Positions 1 to 11,830 are shown, counted from the first letter of the stretch. The stretch: 64,000 bases of DNA from Prorocentrum cordatum (GCA_963575745.1 CAUYUJ010014616.1:398097-462096); one strand, 5' to 3'. Made by a program: numbers and translations. The notes: a model not told the origin generated them from the sequence alone.

Positions 1-1268
1 GGGGCCTTCGGTGGAGCACCCTGTGGGGCCGCGAAACGTGTGAGGGGTGCGCCGAAATGGACGTGGAACTGCATGCGGACCCTGCCATTGGCGCCCTCGG
101 TGGCGCTCCCTATGGGGCCGCGAAACGTGTGAGGGGTGCGCCGAAATGGAGGTGGAACTGCATGCGGACCCTGCCACTTGGGCCTTAGGCGGGGCTCTCT
201 ATGGGGCCACGAAACGTGTGATGCCGAAATGGAGGTGGAACTGCATGCGGACCGTGCCACTTGGGCCTTAGGCGGGGCCCCCTATGACGCCACGAAACGT
301 GTGAGGGGTGCGCCGAAATGGAAGTGGAACAGCATGCGGACCCTGCCACTTAGGCCTTAGGCGGAGCTCCCTATGGGGCCACGAAGCGTGTGAGGGGTGC
401 GCCGAAATGGAGGTGGAACTGCATGCGGACCCTGCCACTTGGGCCTTCGGTGGAGCTCCCTGGGGCCACGAAGCGTGTGAGGGGTGCGCCGAAATGGAGG
501 TGGAACCGCATGCGGACCCTGACGCTTGGGCCTTCGGTGGGGCTCCCTATGAGGCCACGAAACGTGTGAGGGGTGCGCCGAAATGGAGGTGGAACCGCAT
601 GCGGACCTTGACATTTGGGCCTTCGGTGGAGCTCCCTATGGGGCCACGAAACGTGTGAGGGGTGCGCCGAAATGGAGGTGGAACCGCATGCGGACCCTGA
701 CACTTGGGCCTTCGGTGGAGCTCCCTATGGGGCCACGAAACGTGTGAGGGGTGCGCCGAAATGGAGGTGGAACCGCATGCGGACCCTGACACTTGGGCCT
801 TCGGTGGAGCTCCCTATGGGGCCACGAAACGTGTGAGGGGTGCGCCGAAATGGAGGTGGAACCGCATGCGGACCCTGACACTTGGGCCTTCGGTGGAGCT
901 CCCTATGGGGCCACGAAACGTGTGAGGGGTGCGCCGAAATGGAGGTGGAACCGCATGCGGACCCTGACGCTTGGGCCTTCGGAGCTCCCTATGGGCCACG
1001 AAACGTGTGAGGGGTGCGCCGAAATTGGAACGCATGCGGACCCTGACACTTGGCCTTCGGTGGAGCTCCCTATGGGGCCACGAAACGTGTGAGGGGTGCG
1101 CCGAAATGGAGGTGGAACCGCATGCGGACCCTGACACTTGGGCCTTCGGTGGAGCTCCCTATGGGGCCACGGAACGTGTGAGGGGTGCGCCGAAATGGAG
1201 GTGGAACCGCATGCGGACCTTGCCACTGGGGCCTTCGGTGGAGCTCACTATGGGTCCACGAAACGTGT
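1..1268 (+). repeat. 89-bp satellite array A (about 14 monomers)
   Basis: Tandem monomers of about 89 bp run from the window edge to about 1268; central copies are nearly identical and repeat at exactly 89 bp (for example 615, 704, 793). Each carries the core GTGAGGGGTGCGCCGAAA, the palindrome CCGCATGCGG in most copies, and GGGCCTTCGGTGGAGCTC. Edge monomers are diverged or shortened (about 185-300 and 960-1060). The reverse complement of the same family forms array B at 21.1-22.5 kb. Open frames through the array are by-products and not genes. Confidence 0.95.
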
Positions 1269-1270
1269 GG

Positions 1271-1422
1271 CCATGATGGAGACGGCGATGATGATGACGA
1301 CGATGGTGATAAGAACGATGATGATGATGATGCTGATGATGACGGTGACGATGACGATGATGATGATGCTGATGATGAGAGGAGGAGGAGGAGGAGGGGG
1401 AGGAGGAGGAGAGGAGGAGAGA
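1271..1422 (+). repeat. (GAT)n then (GGA)n microsatellite
   Basis: An imperfect GAT/GACGAT run followed by GGA/GAG repeats, directly after the last satellite monomer. An (ATC)n tract sits in the matching place beside array B in the opposite orientation. Confidence 0.9.
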
Positions 1423-1480
1423 CGCGGGGCACCGTCTCTTCAAAACGAGGACCCAACACCACAGGATGGTTGGGAAAAAA
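1423..1480 (+). repeat. 58-bp anchor sequence next to satellite A
   Basis: The segment begins CGCGGGGCACCG, contains TTCAAAACGAGGACCCAACA and ends in TTGGGAAAAAA. Its reverse complement occurs at 20957-21014, in the same relative position beside array B (satellite, microsatellite, anchor). The three parts therefore behave as one composite unit. Confidence 0.9.
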
Positions 1481-1700
1481 AACGGGATGCCGAAATGGAT
1501 GGCCTGGTGTTCCTTCGTTTTTTTGGGCAGACAAAAACAATCGAAAAAGGAAATGTCGGCGGGTCTTGCTTTAGGGCGCTTCATGTTCAAAGCTAGCGTT
1601 TCGAATGAGACATCGTCGGAACATTGAATTGTGTTTAAGCTTTTTTTCTGTGGCATTCTTTTGGAACAATCGAGAAGCGATAAGGAAAGCAAGGGAATGC
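1481..1700. other. no gene recognised
   Basis: Lower-GC sequence with short T and A runs. I see no convincing coding region or repeat. Confidence 0.5.
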
Positions 1701-1712
1701 TAAGGATTGAGA

Positions 1713-2125
1713 TCCATAAACATGGATCCATAACACTGTAAACATGTAAAACATGAAGTACGAGACTGCCATATGGGCTAACAACTGCAAACGTTGCAAC
1801 CTTGGAAACAGCTCGAAGAGACAAATCACAGAGTTCTGATCAAGCAACTATGGCAAGAAGGTAAAGAAAATGAGTCCATAAGTAGAAGTCAAGAACATGG
1901 TGGAAGAAAATTGATCCATAAGAAGATATCAAGAAAATGGGTCTATGGAAAGAGAAATAAGAAAATGGATCCATGAGAAGATTTAAAGAAAAATGGATCT
2001 ATGGAAAGAAAAAGAAGAACATTGATCCATTGAAAGATTTGGGATCCAGTGTGCAGTTTTGGATCCATTGGTGTGTTTTGGATCTCCATTTCCATGGATC
2101 CAAATTTGGGATCTCATGGACCTCT
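1713..2125 (+). repeat. degenerate repeats around ATGGATCCAT
   Basis: About ten diverged copies of a 25-30 bp unit, each containing a version of the 10-bp palindrome ATGGATCCAT (near 1723, 1965, 1994, 2061, 2093 and others), joined by AAGAAAA-type spacers. It ends where the very GC-rich region begins. Confidence 0.75.
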
Positions 2126-3135
2126 GGGTCTACGTCGCCCTTTGCCCGGGCCTCGTCGGAAGGGAGCTATGCGACGCAGCCCGGAGGGGAGGAGACGGAC
2201 GCTGGATGATCATGCGCGAGGGAGGCTGCCCCGTCCTGGTCGTGAACCGGATTGCCTACGCCATCGCGGGGGGCTTCTGGGGGGGCCGCGACCTGGAACG
2301 GATGGCCAAGTGGTCCCTGGGAGCATCGGACTTCCCGCGGACCACTCGGGGGGAGTTCGAACGGTTCATCCCACATTCGGACCCCACCTACATGGAGAAG
2401 CGTCCCGCATGGACCAAGATCCTCGCCGTCTGGACCGACCAGGCCCACCGGAGCATCGCCACCTTCTGCCTGTTCTACGGCCAAGACCATGAGAAGGAGA
2501 GACGGGACGCCTTGAGGAGGCTGGTGCAGCTCAACCTCGATGACCCCGACCAGTGGACGGAGGGGGGCCTCTTCGCGATCTGGGAGGAGCTCCATTGGGA
2601 CTGGTGGGACGGCATCCGACTGATCGCCCAGCGGGCCCTCCACGACCGCAGAAACCAGAACCCCACCGAGGAGGAGTTCAGGCTCCACCTCTTGGAGGGG
2701 CCGGGAGGCCAGCCGCGATTCCAGATGCCCCTCTCCTTCCAGCTGGACCACCCCAACGGGTTCTTTCGAGCCCGGGTGGTGTCCCGGAAGTCTTGGGGGC
2801 AACGGTCCGCCCTGTCTGCCCTCTCGCGGACGAGCAGAGCAAAGGTGCCACCCCCGCCCCCGGCGGGGCGCGCCGGCCAGGACGACAGCCCGCAGTGCCC
2901 CATCGGCACGGCCCTGGAGGCGGAGGAGCATAAGGCGGCCCTGGCGGGTGTCCCTAAGAACCCGCAGGGCAAGAGGATTTGCACCCCCTTCAATTGCCAC
3001 AGCACGCGCTGGCGGGGGAGCGGCTGCCGGGGCGCCCGCCAGAAGATCAATGATCTGAAGGGCCTCCCCATGGAGACCAGGTTGCTCTTTTTCCGCTTCG
3101 GAGGGTTCCACGAGCTCCCCCTCGCGACGCCCGCA
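2104..3135 (+). pseudogene. Gag/capsid-like N-terminal part of GC-rich element
   Basis: An open frame of about 340 residues with ordinary protein composition in extremely GC-rich DNA. It is rich in Trp and charged helices (AVWTDQAHRS, ELHWDWWDGIR), like an alpha-helical capsid region, and ends in a Cys/His cluster (CTPFNCHSTRWRGSGC) followed by RLLFFRFGGFHE. After about 3135 the frame degenerates to Arg/Pro/Gly shadow translation while another frame becomes protein-like, which indicates a frameshift. The upstream limit is set by the repeat tract; an ATG at 2118 is possible but no start is supported. I read it as the Gag part of a decayed retroelement, from its position ahead of a protease-like segment and not from a recognised family. 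Confidence 0.4.
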
Positions 3136-3289
3136 GCGGTGGATGCCCGCAGCGGCTGCACTCCGGAAGGGGCCGAAGCCCCGCCCGAAGACCCGCGGCG
3201 GGCAGAGCGCCAACCGGGGCACGGAGACACCCCGGGGGGCCCCCCCCACCACGGGGAGGGGAGCCCGAGCAGAGCGCCACACAGGCGCC

Positions 3290-4320
3290 CGCCCCGGGGT
3301 GCTGGCGTGCATTACCTGCCCGCGCCGCACGGTTTGGGACGCGCTCGACTTCGGCCAGTGCCTCCACCCCACGGGGCCCCATGCCCATCTCATGCGGGAG
3401 AAGCTGGGGCTGCAGGAAGGCGAACCGGAGGGAGGGCAGTGCATGCTCCTGAGTACCGCCGCCTCCTCGCTGGGGCGGCAGCACGGCACCCCCCCTCATC
3501 AGGAGGAAGTGCACGCCCTGGCCACCCGCTACCGGGCGGAGCTGCTGGAGGCGGCTGGCGATGCGCCGCCGGCCTCTAGTTCGCCCCTGGACGACGCACT
3601 CCGGGCGGGAGCCGCCGTCCCGCACTCGGGAAGAGACTGCCGAGAGTTTCCCTTGCTGGGAGGCCCCGCCCTCACCAGCGTCGACCTCCACGTGCGCGCG
3701 CTCCAGGACACCTACCTCCGCGAGACGCGGATCCCCAGCCGCGCGAGCGGCGACTCCCCCGACGCCTGGCTGTTCCTCAACCAGGGGCACGCCCTCGCAC
3801 TGGGGCCCACGCCGGAGGCCTTCACCTGGATTCGCTACCGGGACGCGTGGCCCCGCCCGCGCCAAGCAGAGGAGCCCCCGGCCCCAGATGCCGTCGGCAA
3901 AATTCCCCACCCACTCAAACCCGCAGGGGGGGGTGAAGGGCCTTCGGACCCTCAACTCCAGAGGGAAGAAGGCGGCATCGGCGGGGCATCGCCCGGAGCC
4001 GCCATGGACGCCCTGAGCGGCGAGACCGGGGGGAAGGGACCAGACCCGGGGGGGGGGGGGCCCGGCGCACCTGGACGCGTTCAACCGAGCCACGCAGGCG
4101 CTGGAGGTGGCACGGGGCCAGGACATGCTGGACCTCCTGGGGAAGGACGAGAAGCACGGCGCCCAGATCCGCACCCAATGGCACCGCTACGCTCGGAGCG
4201 TCGGGGCGGGGTGGGAGGATGCGGAGTGGAGGAACAGGCGGAAGCACCCCCAGCGGCTGATCGACACGTTCCTGAGTGAGATAAACAGGGGCAAGGTCTA
4301 CCCTCCGCCGGACTCCACCT
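3290..4320 (+). pseudogene. continuation of GC-rich Gag-like polyprotein, frameshifted
   Basis: Two successive frames carry protein-like sequence. From about 3290 to 3890 one frame reads a CxxC segment (LACITCPRRTVWDALDFGQC) and SVDLHVRALQDTYLRETRI. From about 4060 a different frame reads a helical stretch (EVARGQDMLDLLGKDEKHG, WHRYARSVGAGWEDAEW, RLIDTFLSEINRGKVYPPPD). The switch lies near 3900-4060, which includes the G run at 4050-4059. No catalytic domain is visible. At 4321-5119 the frames are low-complexity Arg/Ser/Pro/Gly, resembling an RS-type linker. The segments appear to be consecutive pieces of one coding sequence broken by indels. Confidence 0.35.
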
Positions 4321-5119
4321 TCGAGAATGGAGGAATACCGACCAAAGGGGCCCCCACTTTCGGAAAGAGGCCGAAGGGAGAGAAGGGGGGGGCCAAGTGC
4401 GAGGAGGAACAAGAGATGTCCCCACAGGGCGGATTGTCGGAGAGCGAGCGCGAAAAGGCCGCCAGTGGCCGGGGCAGGCTCTCCGGGGATGGGAAACCAG
4501 TCGCCGAAAGCCTCGCCCCACGCTCCCCCACGGAGCGTCGGAGAAGCAGGGGAAATGGGGACACCGCCGAGGCTCGCAGAGGGGAACGCGGGATGGGGGG
4601 GGAGCAGGGCCCCCCGGGACAGCCGCCCGAGCAGGAGGGACGCTGGGGCCTCCGAGTCCCCACGGCGGATCAAGGGGTCCCGCCGTCGCTCGCCCGTCAG
4701 CCCCCGCCGCGACCCGGGCCGAGGAGCGCGCGCCTCACGGGGCCCTCGACCGGAAGAGCACGCGCGCCCCCGGAGCGCGGGGCGGCGGGCATACCCAGAG
4801 GGACCAGACCGAAGGGGAAGGGTGGAGAGTCGTGCCCCTCGTGAGCGCCCCCTGCGCCGGCGAGGAGGGTCGGGGGGCAAAGTTGGACCCTGCCCGCCGC
4901 CGGCGCCGGACCGCGCGGGCGTGCGGCGCGTGTCCACCCCCAGGGGCTCCGTCCGGCAGGAAGTCTCGCGTGGCCCCCGCAAGAGGAGCCCCAGCCCCCC
5001 GTGGAAGCGGACCGGGGGGGGGAGCCTGGGCTCCGCACGCGGGATTCGCCGCCCCATAGGTCCCGCAGCCCCAGAAGGGCCGAACCTCCCACGGCAGAGC
5101 CGCGTGAGCCCCGCCCTCC

Positions 5120-5765
5120 TGCCCAGCCGGGTGGCCTCTGGCTATGCCTCGGCTGCAGGAAGAAGGTGGGGGGCTGTCGGAGTCGCTGCGAGAACTGCTC
5201 CGCGCACTTCCTGACCAAGATAAGGGCGTGGTGGTGCCCGCAGTGCCAGAGCGGCCCCAACCCCCCGGGAAGGAGGGATAGCTGCGGTGGCTGCGGCGAG
5301 CCCTGCCACAAGAGGGAATGGCTCCTGGCCGAGGTGGAGCGGATACGGCGGACCAAGAGGGGAGCGGAAGCGTGGGCCAGGTACATCGAGCGGAACCCCG
5401 AGGGGGACCGCGAGGCCGAACCCCAGAAGACCCTCGCCCTGCAGGCCTTCGTCCTGGGTCTCCGACGTGGGACTTCACCCCCACAGGGCCGTCCCACCGG
5501 GAAGGGGAAGAGGCCCGGCACACCCCCGAAAGGAGGAAAGGGGCGTGGGCGGGGGAAAGAGCCATATGGCGGCCGAGGGAAGTCCCGAGGGAAGTCTCGC
5601 TTGGGGAAGGGGAGTGGGTCCACGTCGCGCAAGCGCTGGAAGCACTACGACAACACCCAGCCCCCCCCAGGGGTGCGCCGGTACTACTGGAAAGGCCGCC
5701 CCTGCAAGACGTCGGACTGCAAGTACCGCCACCGCCACCCGCGGGGCCCCCCCGCGCCGGCCCAA
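5120..5765 (+). pseudogene. multi-Cys zinc-ribbon and basic region of GC-rich element
   Basis: In one open frame a cluster of CxxC pairs (LCLGCRKK, CRSRCENC, WWCPQCQSG, CGGCGEPCHK) suggests two or three zinc ribbons over about 60 residues. A helical stretch follows, then a Gly/Lys/Arg-rich segment and a short Cys-Cys-His motif (PCKTSDCKYRHRHP). Such zinc-binding and basic segments suit a nucleic-acid-binding Gag. The frame stays open to 7628, but after about 7263 it is no longer the protein-like one. Confidence 0.45.
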
Positions 5766-6089
5766 CCGGAAGACCGCCCGCCCAAGGACGGATCCCCAGA
5801 GCGGGGGAGGAGCGGGAGCCTGGGACGACCCCGGCCCCGGGAGCGGAGCCGGGGCGCCACCTCGGAAAGCCGGGGGAGGGGATCACCCTCCCCAGTCCGG
5901 GCCAAGAAGGGCTCCCCCCCTGCGGCTCGGGACCCACCCGGTGCGGGAGGGGAGGCGAAGCCGGGCGTGGAGGACCTCCCGAGGGTCATCGAGGAGCAGA
6001 GCGTCGGAGGCGGCCAGCGCAAGCGGATCGCCGTCATCCGGCGTCACGTGGAGGCGGCAGGCGGCCAGGTGGGAGGGACCGCGCCCAAA

Positions 6090-7262
6090 CCCCGCGTGCG
6101 GTGCGGCATGGGAGTCATGGAGGTGCCCTGTGTCCACGCGCGGGTGGCCCCCCACGCTCTATTCGTCGGGGCCAACGGGACCTCCCGCTACATCTGCTGC
6201 CACCTCTGCAGGATGGGGGCAGGCGCACACTTGGTGATAGCCAAGAAGCAGACGGAGGAGATTTGGAGGTTCCTGGTGATGCGCCTGATCTTCACCATGG
6301 AGGGGCGCAGGGCGCGGGCCAAGTTTCCAGATCCGTGGAAGACGGGCCTTACGGAGGACCCCTTGCCCCCGCCCCCAGACAGCCGCCTCGTCCGGCTGGT
6401 GGTCGGGGAGGACCGAGACCCTGCCTTGGTCGCCGACCCTCGCGACCCGAGGCGGCCAGTCCAGGCGAGGGAGCGTGCGGGAGCCGGCGCACTCACGCAG
6501 CGGGCACCCGCCTTCCTCGGAGGGCTCTGGCCCGCGGGGCCCCGGGAGGAGGACGAACCCCCGCGGGGCCGCCGAGCGGTCGCGCACCTCGACCGCGCCA
6601 CCCTGCGCGTCCCCGAAGGCGTTCCCGGCCACCTAGACTGGGGCGGCAAGACCTTCCTCACCCTCCTCCGGGAGCACCCCGAGCGGTGCCGCCAGCTCCG
6701 CCGCCGCCGGCAGGAGCCCCGTCTCCACGCGCTGCACAAGTTTCGGGATTGGCTGCGGGAGGAGTCTGCCTCGGGGAACCCCTTTGGAGGGGAACCAGTC
6801 CCTCAGACCCCAGGGGGGGAGGAGACGGAGGACGACCCGGCGGACTTCATCCCGGCCGGGCAGGAGGCCTCAGGATGGACGGTGGAGGGAGCCTCCGAGG
6901 TGCCCCGCGCGCCCCGCCTGGAGCCGAACGTCAACCCGCGACTCTTGGTCGCGGCCGACACCGCCAACGGAGGCATGACGTTCCATGGGTCCGACTTCCG
7001 GGTCAAGTACCTGCAGGCCGCCCGCACCCTCGGACTCGACTTCGCAAGAGGCCTCCGGGTGGACGAGGCGCCCCACCTGTTCCCGGGACTCGGGCAGGGC
7101 AGCGCCCAAGCACGCCGGGTCTGGAACTTCCGCCTGGCGGCGAACGGGAGGGAGTACACCATCCGTTCGGCGGAGCTGATTGGTGCCGACCTCCGGGACA
7201 TGGACCTGACCCTGGGGGTCCCAGACCAGCGGTACCTCGGGATGGACATTCTCCATTCGCAG
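6090..7262 (+). pseudogene. retropepsin-like region of GC-rich element
   Basis: After an RS/PG-rich linker the frame reads a Cys/His-containing segment (6100-6330), a helical region, and from about 6925 to 7262 a segment like a retroviral-type aspartic protease: LLVAADTANGG in the place of the D-T/S-G motif, and YLGMDILHSQGVIDLW at the end, which matches the usual LGMD-L...IDL ending of retropepsins. The catalytic triplet reads DTA instead of DTG, so an active enzyme is unlikely. The sensible sequence then moves one frame at about 7263 (TSGSLAPEGLP). That is either an indel or a Gag-Pro frameshift site; decay is the simpler view. Confidence 0.45.
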
Positions 7263-10200
7263 GGAGTTATTGACCTCTGGGAGCTTGGCGCCCGAGGGGC
7301 TGCCGATCGTCCAGAACGCGTCGGGCCACGTCTGCTACACGGCGACCCTGCCTGCCCCCTCGGGGGGCCTGCCTGCTCGCCCCGCACAGTGGGAGGCCTG
7401 GCGGGACCCGACCACGGAGAGCCTGACCCTCTACCCCCCCCACGCGGGCGGAGCCCCCTCGGGGAGGGGGGGCGCTCCCGCGGGCGCGACCGAGGTGGTG
7501 GGGGCCCCTCCCGCGCGCGCTATGAACCCCCTGCATCAGGAGGCCGTGGCGCAGATGCATCGGGACCTGGTGGCTATGGGCCGACCGGAGGCGGCCGCCC
7601 TCCTGCTCAAGCTGATCCTGCAGGGTGAGGGACCGCCCCCTGATGCGGACGTGGAGGATGGGATCGGCGACCCCCGGACCCGCATCCGCGGGAGGCCGAC
7701 CCTGGTCGTCCGGGGGGCGGAGAGGTCCCATGCCAGGACGACGGAGGGGGGGGCGATCCGCAACTTCCAGAGGGGCGGGGAGTGGCACTCCAAGTTCTGG
7801 CACGACTTCGTGCGGCGGTGCGGGAGCAACGACTTCGACCCCGACCGAGCCCTGGACGTTGCCCGCGCCTTCCTGTCCCAGGTGGAGGATTACAGGCCCC
7901 TGGCCGACCAGCTGGACAACGAGGGGTGGGAGGATCTCCACACCCAGGTGCGGGACCACCTCGCGGACTACCCCCCGGACTTCAGGACGAGGTAGTACCT
8001 GTGCCAGCAGCCCGCGGAGGTGGCCCGGAGGGTCCTGCGCGACTGGCACCCCTCCGACCCCAGTATGACCCGGCACGAAAACTTCGCCAAGTATTACACG
8101 GGCCTAATCAACCGGAAGCGGGAGGAGGTGGGAGAGGAGATCCACCAGGCGGCCTATAATGATTACCTGGCGCGTGTCGCCCCCTCCCGGAGGGAGCCCG
8201 CCGCGTGGGGGGCACTCCGAACCTCCGGGGGAGGGGCCGCGGACCCCGGGCGGAGCGGGGAGGGCCAGGCCCAGGAGCCCCCGCCCGAGCGCACCCGACC
8301 CCCGGGGGGAGCCCCTTCCGGGGCGAGGTCCAGCACGGACGGCCCCCCTCAAGAGGGAGGAGGCCAGGCAAGGGCGCGCCTGACCGAGGAGCCAGCGGAA
8401 GGCTGGGAAGCGGCCCTAGGGGATGGCCGCCCAGGACGCCCAGCCCCCCCGCCCAAAGGCGGGAACCCGAAACCGAGTCCTCCGGAGAGACCCACACCCG
8501 CCCGGGAGGGGGGGAACAGGAGGGGGCTGGGCCCGAGGGCCCGCCAGATCGACCTGCTGCCAGGCGCGCAGGTGATCTACCGCAGCTTGACCTACGGCAA
8601 CTACGTAAACGGGGTCGTGCAGGGAGCGCGGAGCGACAACCCCGACTACTACGACCTGGACGTCAAGCCCTACGCCCACATCGCGCGGATCTACCTCCCC
8701 GCGCCGCCGCCGCGCGAAGAGGGACCCCCGGAAGTGGATGCGCGCGCGACGGTGCCAGGCTGCAGCGTGCGCTGCAGTCCCCCCCCACCATCCCAGGCCC
8801 CCGGCGGGGGAGGGAAGGGGGAGGGAGGCCCGGCAACGAGTGCTCCGGGGAGAGGGGCGCCCAGTGGGCCCGGGGGCGTCCCCCCACCGGCGGGACCCCC
8901 ACCCCCGAAGGAGGGAGGTCGCGGGGCGACCGCAGGGGGTGGTGCGCCAGCCCAGGGCGCGGGGGGCTCAGCTGTGCCACACAAGGCCACCCCAGCGTTC
9001 CCGGCGGCCGGGGCTCCCGCGCCGGGTAGCGGAGGGGGGAGCGCGGCGCCCGCAGCGGGCTCCGGGCCCCAAGGCGCCCCCCCGCCCCCGGCGGAGCCCC
9101 CTCCACTTCGGACCGCATGCGTGATCGCAACCATGCGGGGCCCACCTTCCTCGGTCTTGGCCCTAGTGGAACGCCGCTCAGATGGGCCCCACTCCCTGGT
9201 GCACGGGATCGAGCGGTGCGGGGAGGCGTGGGCCCTGGACGAGCAACTCGGGGTCGCCCTCTTTCCGTCCGCGAATTGCGACACCGTCCCCCACGTCTGG
9301 GAATGCCCACAGCACCCTGCGGAAGAGACCCCTGGGGCTGCTCACCCCTACGCCCGGCGGCTCCACTCCACCCAGGACAGAGCCTACTACTACCACTACC
9401 ATTCGGTACAAGGGAGCCTGCGGCAGTGGAGGGACACGCCGGGCAGGGAGTACGTCCTGGTGTCGGTGGATGACTTCCGGAGGCTGCACTTCCCCGCCGC
9501 CAGCGACCAGCGCATGATCTGGAGGGCCCTGGAGCAGGCGGAGGAAGTGGAGCGAGTCCGGGCGCGTGCCCAGCCGGAGCCCCCGCCGGAGGGAGCGGCG
9601 GGCGCCGCGCCCGCATCCGGGACGGCGGGGGGAGCGGCAGGCGCCGACCCATTCGCCGCCCGGCCCAGCCTCCGGATCGCGCTCCAGGGGATAGCGGGCC
9701 CCCAGCACGTCGAGGAGCGTCACCGTCTCCTCCGGGCGCGCCTCATCACCCTCTTGGGCGTCCTCGACACGCCCGGTGACCGGGAAGCCTGGGGCTGCAC
9801 GCACGAAGACCTTGTGGCCTCCCTGGAGGAGTCGTACTCCGAGGTTCACCTGGTGTTCTTCACGGAGTCGCGGCGCGCCCTCGCGTTCGCCTCCGGGGTC
9901 GGGCCCCCGGATCTCACCCGCAGGCCCGAGGCCGCAAAGAAGCTACTTGAGGAAGGAGATCACGAGGGGGCCCTCCATGCGGCCCTGGGACCTGGGGTGG
10001 TCCCGGTGCAGCGACGGGCGGAGGGGGGCCTCGACCCCGCGCGGGAAGCGGAAGAGCCTCCCCCGGAGGAGCCACCCCCGGCACCCGCAGACCTCGGGAG
10101 CACGCCGGTCGCCCCCGCCCCTGCTGGACCGGCGCAAGGAGAAGCCCAGGACGATTCGGGGGGGTCGGGCGGGAGCGCAAGAGGAGCGTACGAGGAGGAC

Positions 10201-10857
10201 CCCGACGAGGACCCTAACGACTGGGTGGCCAGCTGGATCCCGGAAGGGATGGCGGCGGACTGGGTGCGCACCCCCATGCTGCCGACGGGCGGCTACGCTA
10301 TCAAGGCGCCCATCCCCCCAAGCTGGGTGGAGCTGTGGAAGCCTGAGGTCCTGCAGGAGATGGGCCACTTCCCCCCGGAGCTGGCGGCGTGGCTGGGCTC
10401 CACCATTCGGGTCGGGGGGGATGGATGGACCCAGTTGGATGGGTGCCCGCGGAGCCTGGACACCCACCGCGCCCTCCCGCTCAGCTTGGAGGAGGGAGGC
10501 ACGGAGACGGTCTACTACCACCCGAGGCACATGCTGCTGTTCTTCGTGGAGGCGCGGGAGGTCTACAGGCTGATGCACCTGGTCCAGGGCCCAGTCCCCC
10601 AGCACCTCAGGGCGCACCGGGATGAGCAAAAGCTCCGGGCGGCACGCCTCCCCCCCCCGCCGCTTCGGAAGACCGCGGAGCCCGTCGCTGGCGGGGAGGC
10701 GGACGGGGCCGCGGGGGGGCACCCCGCGGGCGCGGAGAGCGGGGGCGGGAGACCCCTCCCAGATCAGGGCGCGGAACCGCCTCAGGACGCACCCGCCGAG
10801 GAGGGGCGGGGAGGCGGGGGCGCGGGGGCGATACTGCAGCTGGAAGAGACGGATTGA
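7263..10857 (+). pseudogene. C-terminal part of GC-rich element, one in-frame TAG
   Basis: A single frame is open from about 7263 to the TGA at 10855-10857 except for one TAG at 7993-7995, and protein-like sequence continues directly across it (ADYPPDFRTR, stop, YLCQQPAEVARR). Recognisable stretches are a helical domain (7530-8160), a small beta-rich segment LLPGAQVIYRSLTYGNYV...YYDLDVKPYAHIARI (8550-8700) like the short Tudor/KOW-type domains I associate with dinoflagellate proteins, a Tyr/His segment (9360-9420), and a Trp-rich C-terminus (10200-10600). They are separated by long Pro/Gly/Ala-rich linkers. No integrase, RT or RNase H motif is present. Function unknown. Confidence 0.45.
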
Positions 10858-11167
10858 GCCGGACCCGGCCTTGTGCGGACGTCCGGGAGGCGGGCGGCCC
10901 TCTCCATGAATTCATCGCGGACCCCCCTCCCTCTGGAGGGGTGGCCCCGAGTTTTTGGGCCCCCCCTGCACGCGCGCCGGCCGCCGAGTCATGAACGTGT
11001 TATAAGCGGCTGCACAGGATGCGGGCAGGGTGACCCCTGCGCGGGCGGAGTTGGCCCGCGGCCCCCTTTTTTAATCGTTTCGTGGGACCCCGCCCCCTGC
11101 CTGTGAGCAGTTTGCCCACTGGTGGTCGGCGGTGGCGTAGACTTGAGGGAGCGGCCCGGGACGGGCG

Positions 11168-11574
11168 TGGGCGGAGAGCCTGCGGCTGTGCTCACGGTCG
11201 TCGCCAGAAAACGGCCCTCCCTCCTCTTGGACAGTTAACGTGGCTGGAGGGAATATGGTTTCGTTTGGCCAAAGCCTAAACGGTTATATTCCCCCCTAGG
11301 CCGTAGTGCTCTGGCTTCCTCCTCCTCCTTCCTTTCCCCTCTTCCGCAGCCTTCTGTGCTTAGAGCTGTGCTTTTTTCCACCTCCCACCCCACATCTCGT
11401 TTTAATGAAGCCGCACCCAACCGCCCCCTTCGTCAGTCGGAGGGTCGTTCGGGTGCCACCCCCGCGCCTTGGAGTGACCCTCGACGCGGGCGGAGAGCCT
11501 GCGGCTGTGCTCACGGTCGTCGCCAGAAAACGGCCCTCCCTCCTCTTGGACAGTTAACGTGGCTGGAGGGAACA
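11168..11574 (+). repeat. 86-87-bp direct repeats 321 bp apart
   Basis: Copies at 11168-11253 and 11489-11574 agree by eye over their whole length. They contain GCGGCTGTGCTCACGGTCGT and end CTTGGACAGTTAACGTGGCT. The spacer is CT-rich. The stretch between the stop at 10857 and the first copy has no gene I can recognise. They may be LTR or 3' flank remnants of the upstream element, but no matching copy lies on its 5' side. Confidence 0.8.
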
Positions 11575-11594
11575 TCAAAACTTGTTACCCTTTC

Positions 11595-11830
11595 GGGCCT
11601 TCCTGAAGGACGTCTTGGAGGCCTCTTGGGGGCCTCCAGGCAATTTTTTGGCCATCTTGGAGCCATCTTGGGCCGTCTTGGAGGCTTCTTGGACGATTTT
11701 GAAGGCATCTTGGACTCTCGGGCCGTCTTGGAAGCCATCTTGGACCGTCTTTGGCGACTTGGAGGCCGGAGGTCATCTTGGGCCAACGTGACCATCTTAG
11801 AGGCCATCTTGAGCCGGCTTGGAGAATTTG
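11595..11830 (+). repeat. CTTGG-rich degenerate repeat block
   Basis: Irregular 9-24 bp units of the type GGCCATCTTGGAGCC and GGGCCGTCTTGGAGG, with no fixed period. The same style recurs at 15255-15415, 15655-16080, 23764-24070, 27540-27960 and inside the 31-37 kb units. Confidence 0.8.

Noticed and set aside
1-1268. Tandem array as a possible CRISPR
   Set aside because: No alternation of constant repeat and unique spacer; the whole 89-bp unit is repeated.
2167-10722. Large - strand open frames opposite the GC-rich element
   Set aside because: GC-rich DNA has few stops in all frames; the + strand reading has zinc clusters and a protease-like end, while the - strand readings are Arg/Pro/Gly-biased shadows.
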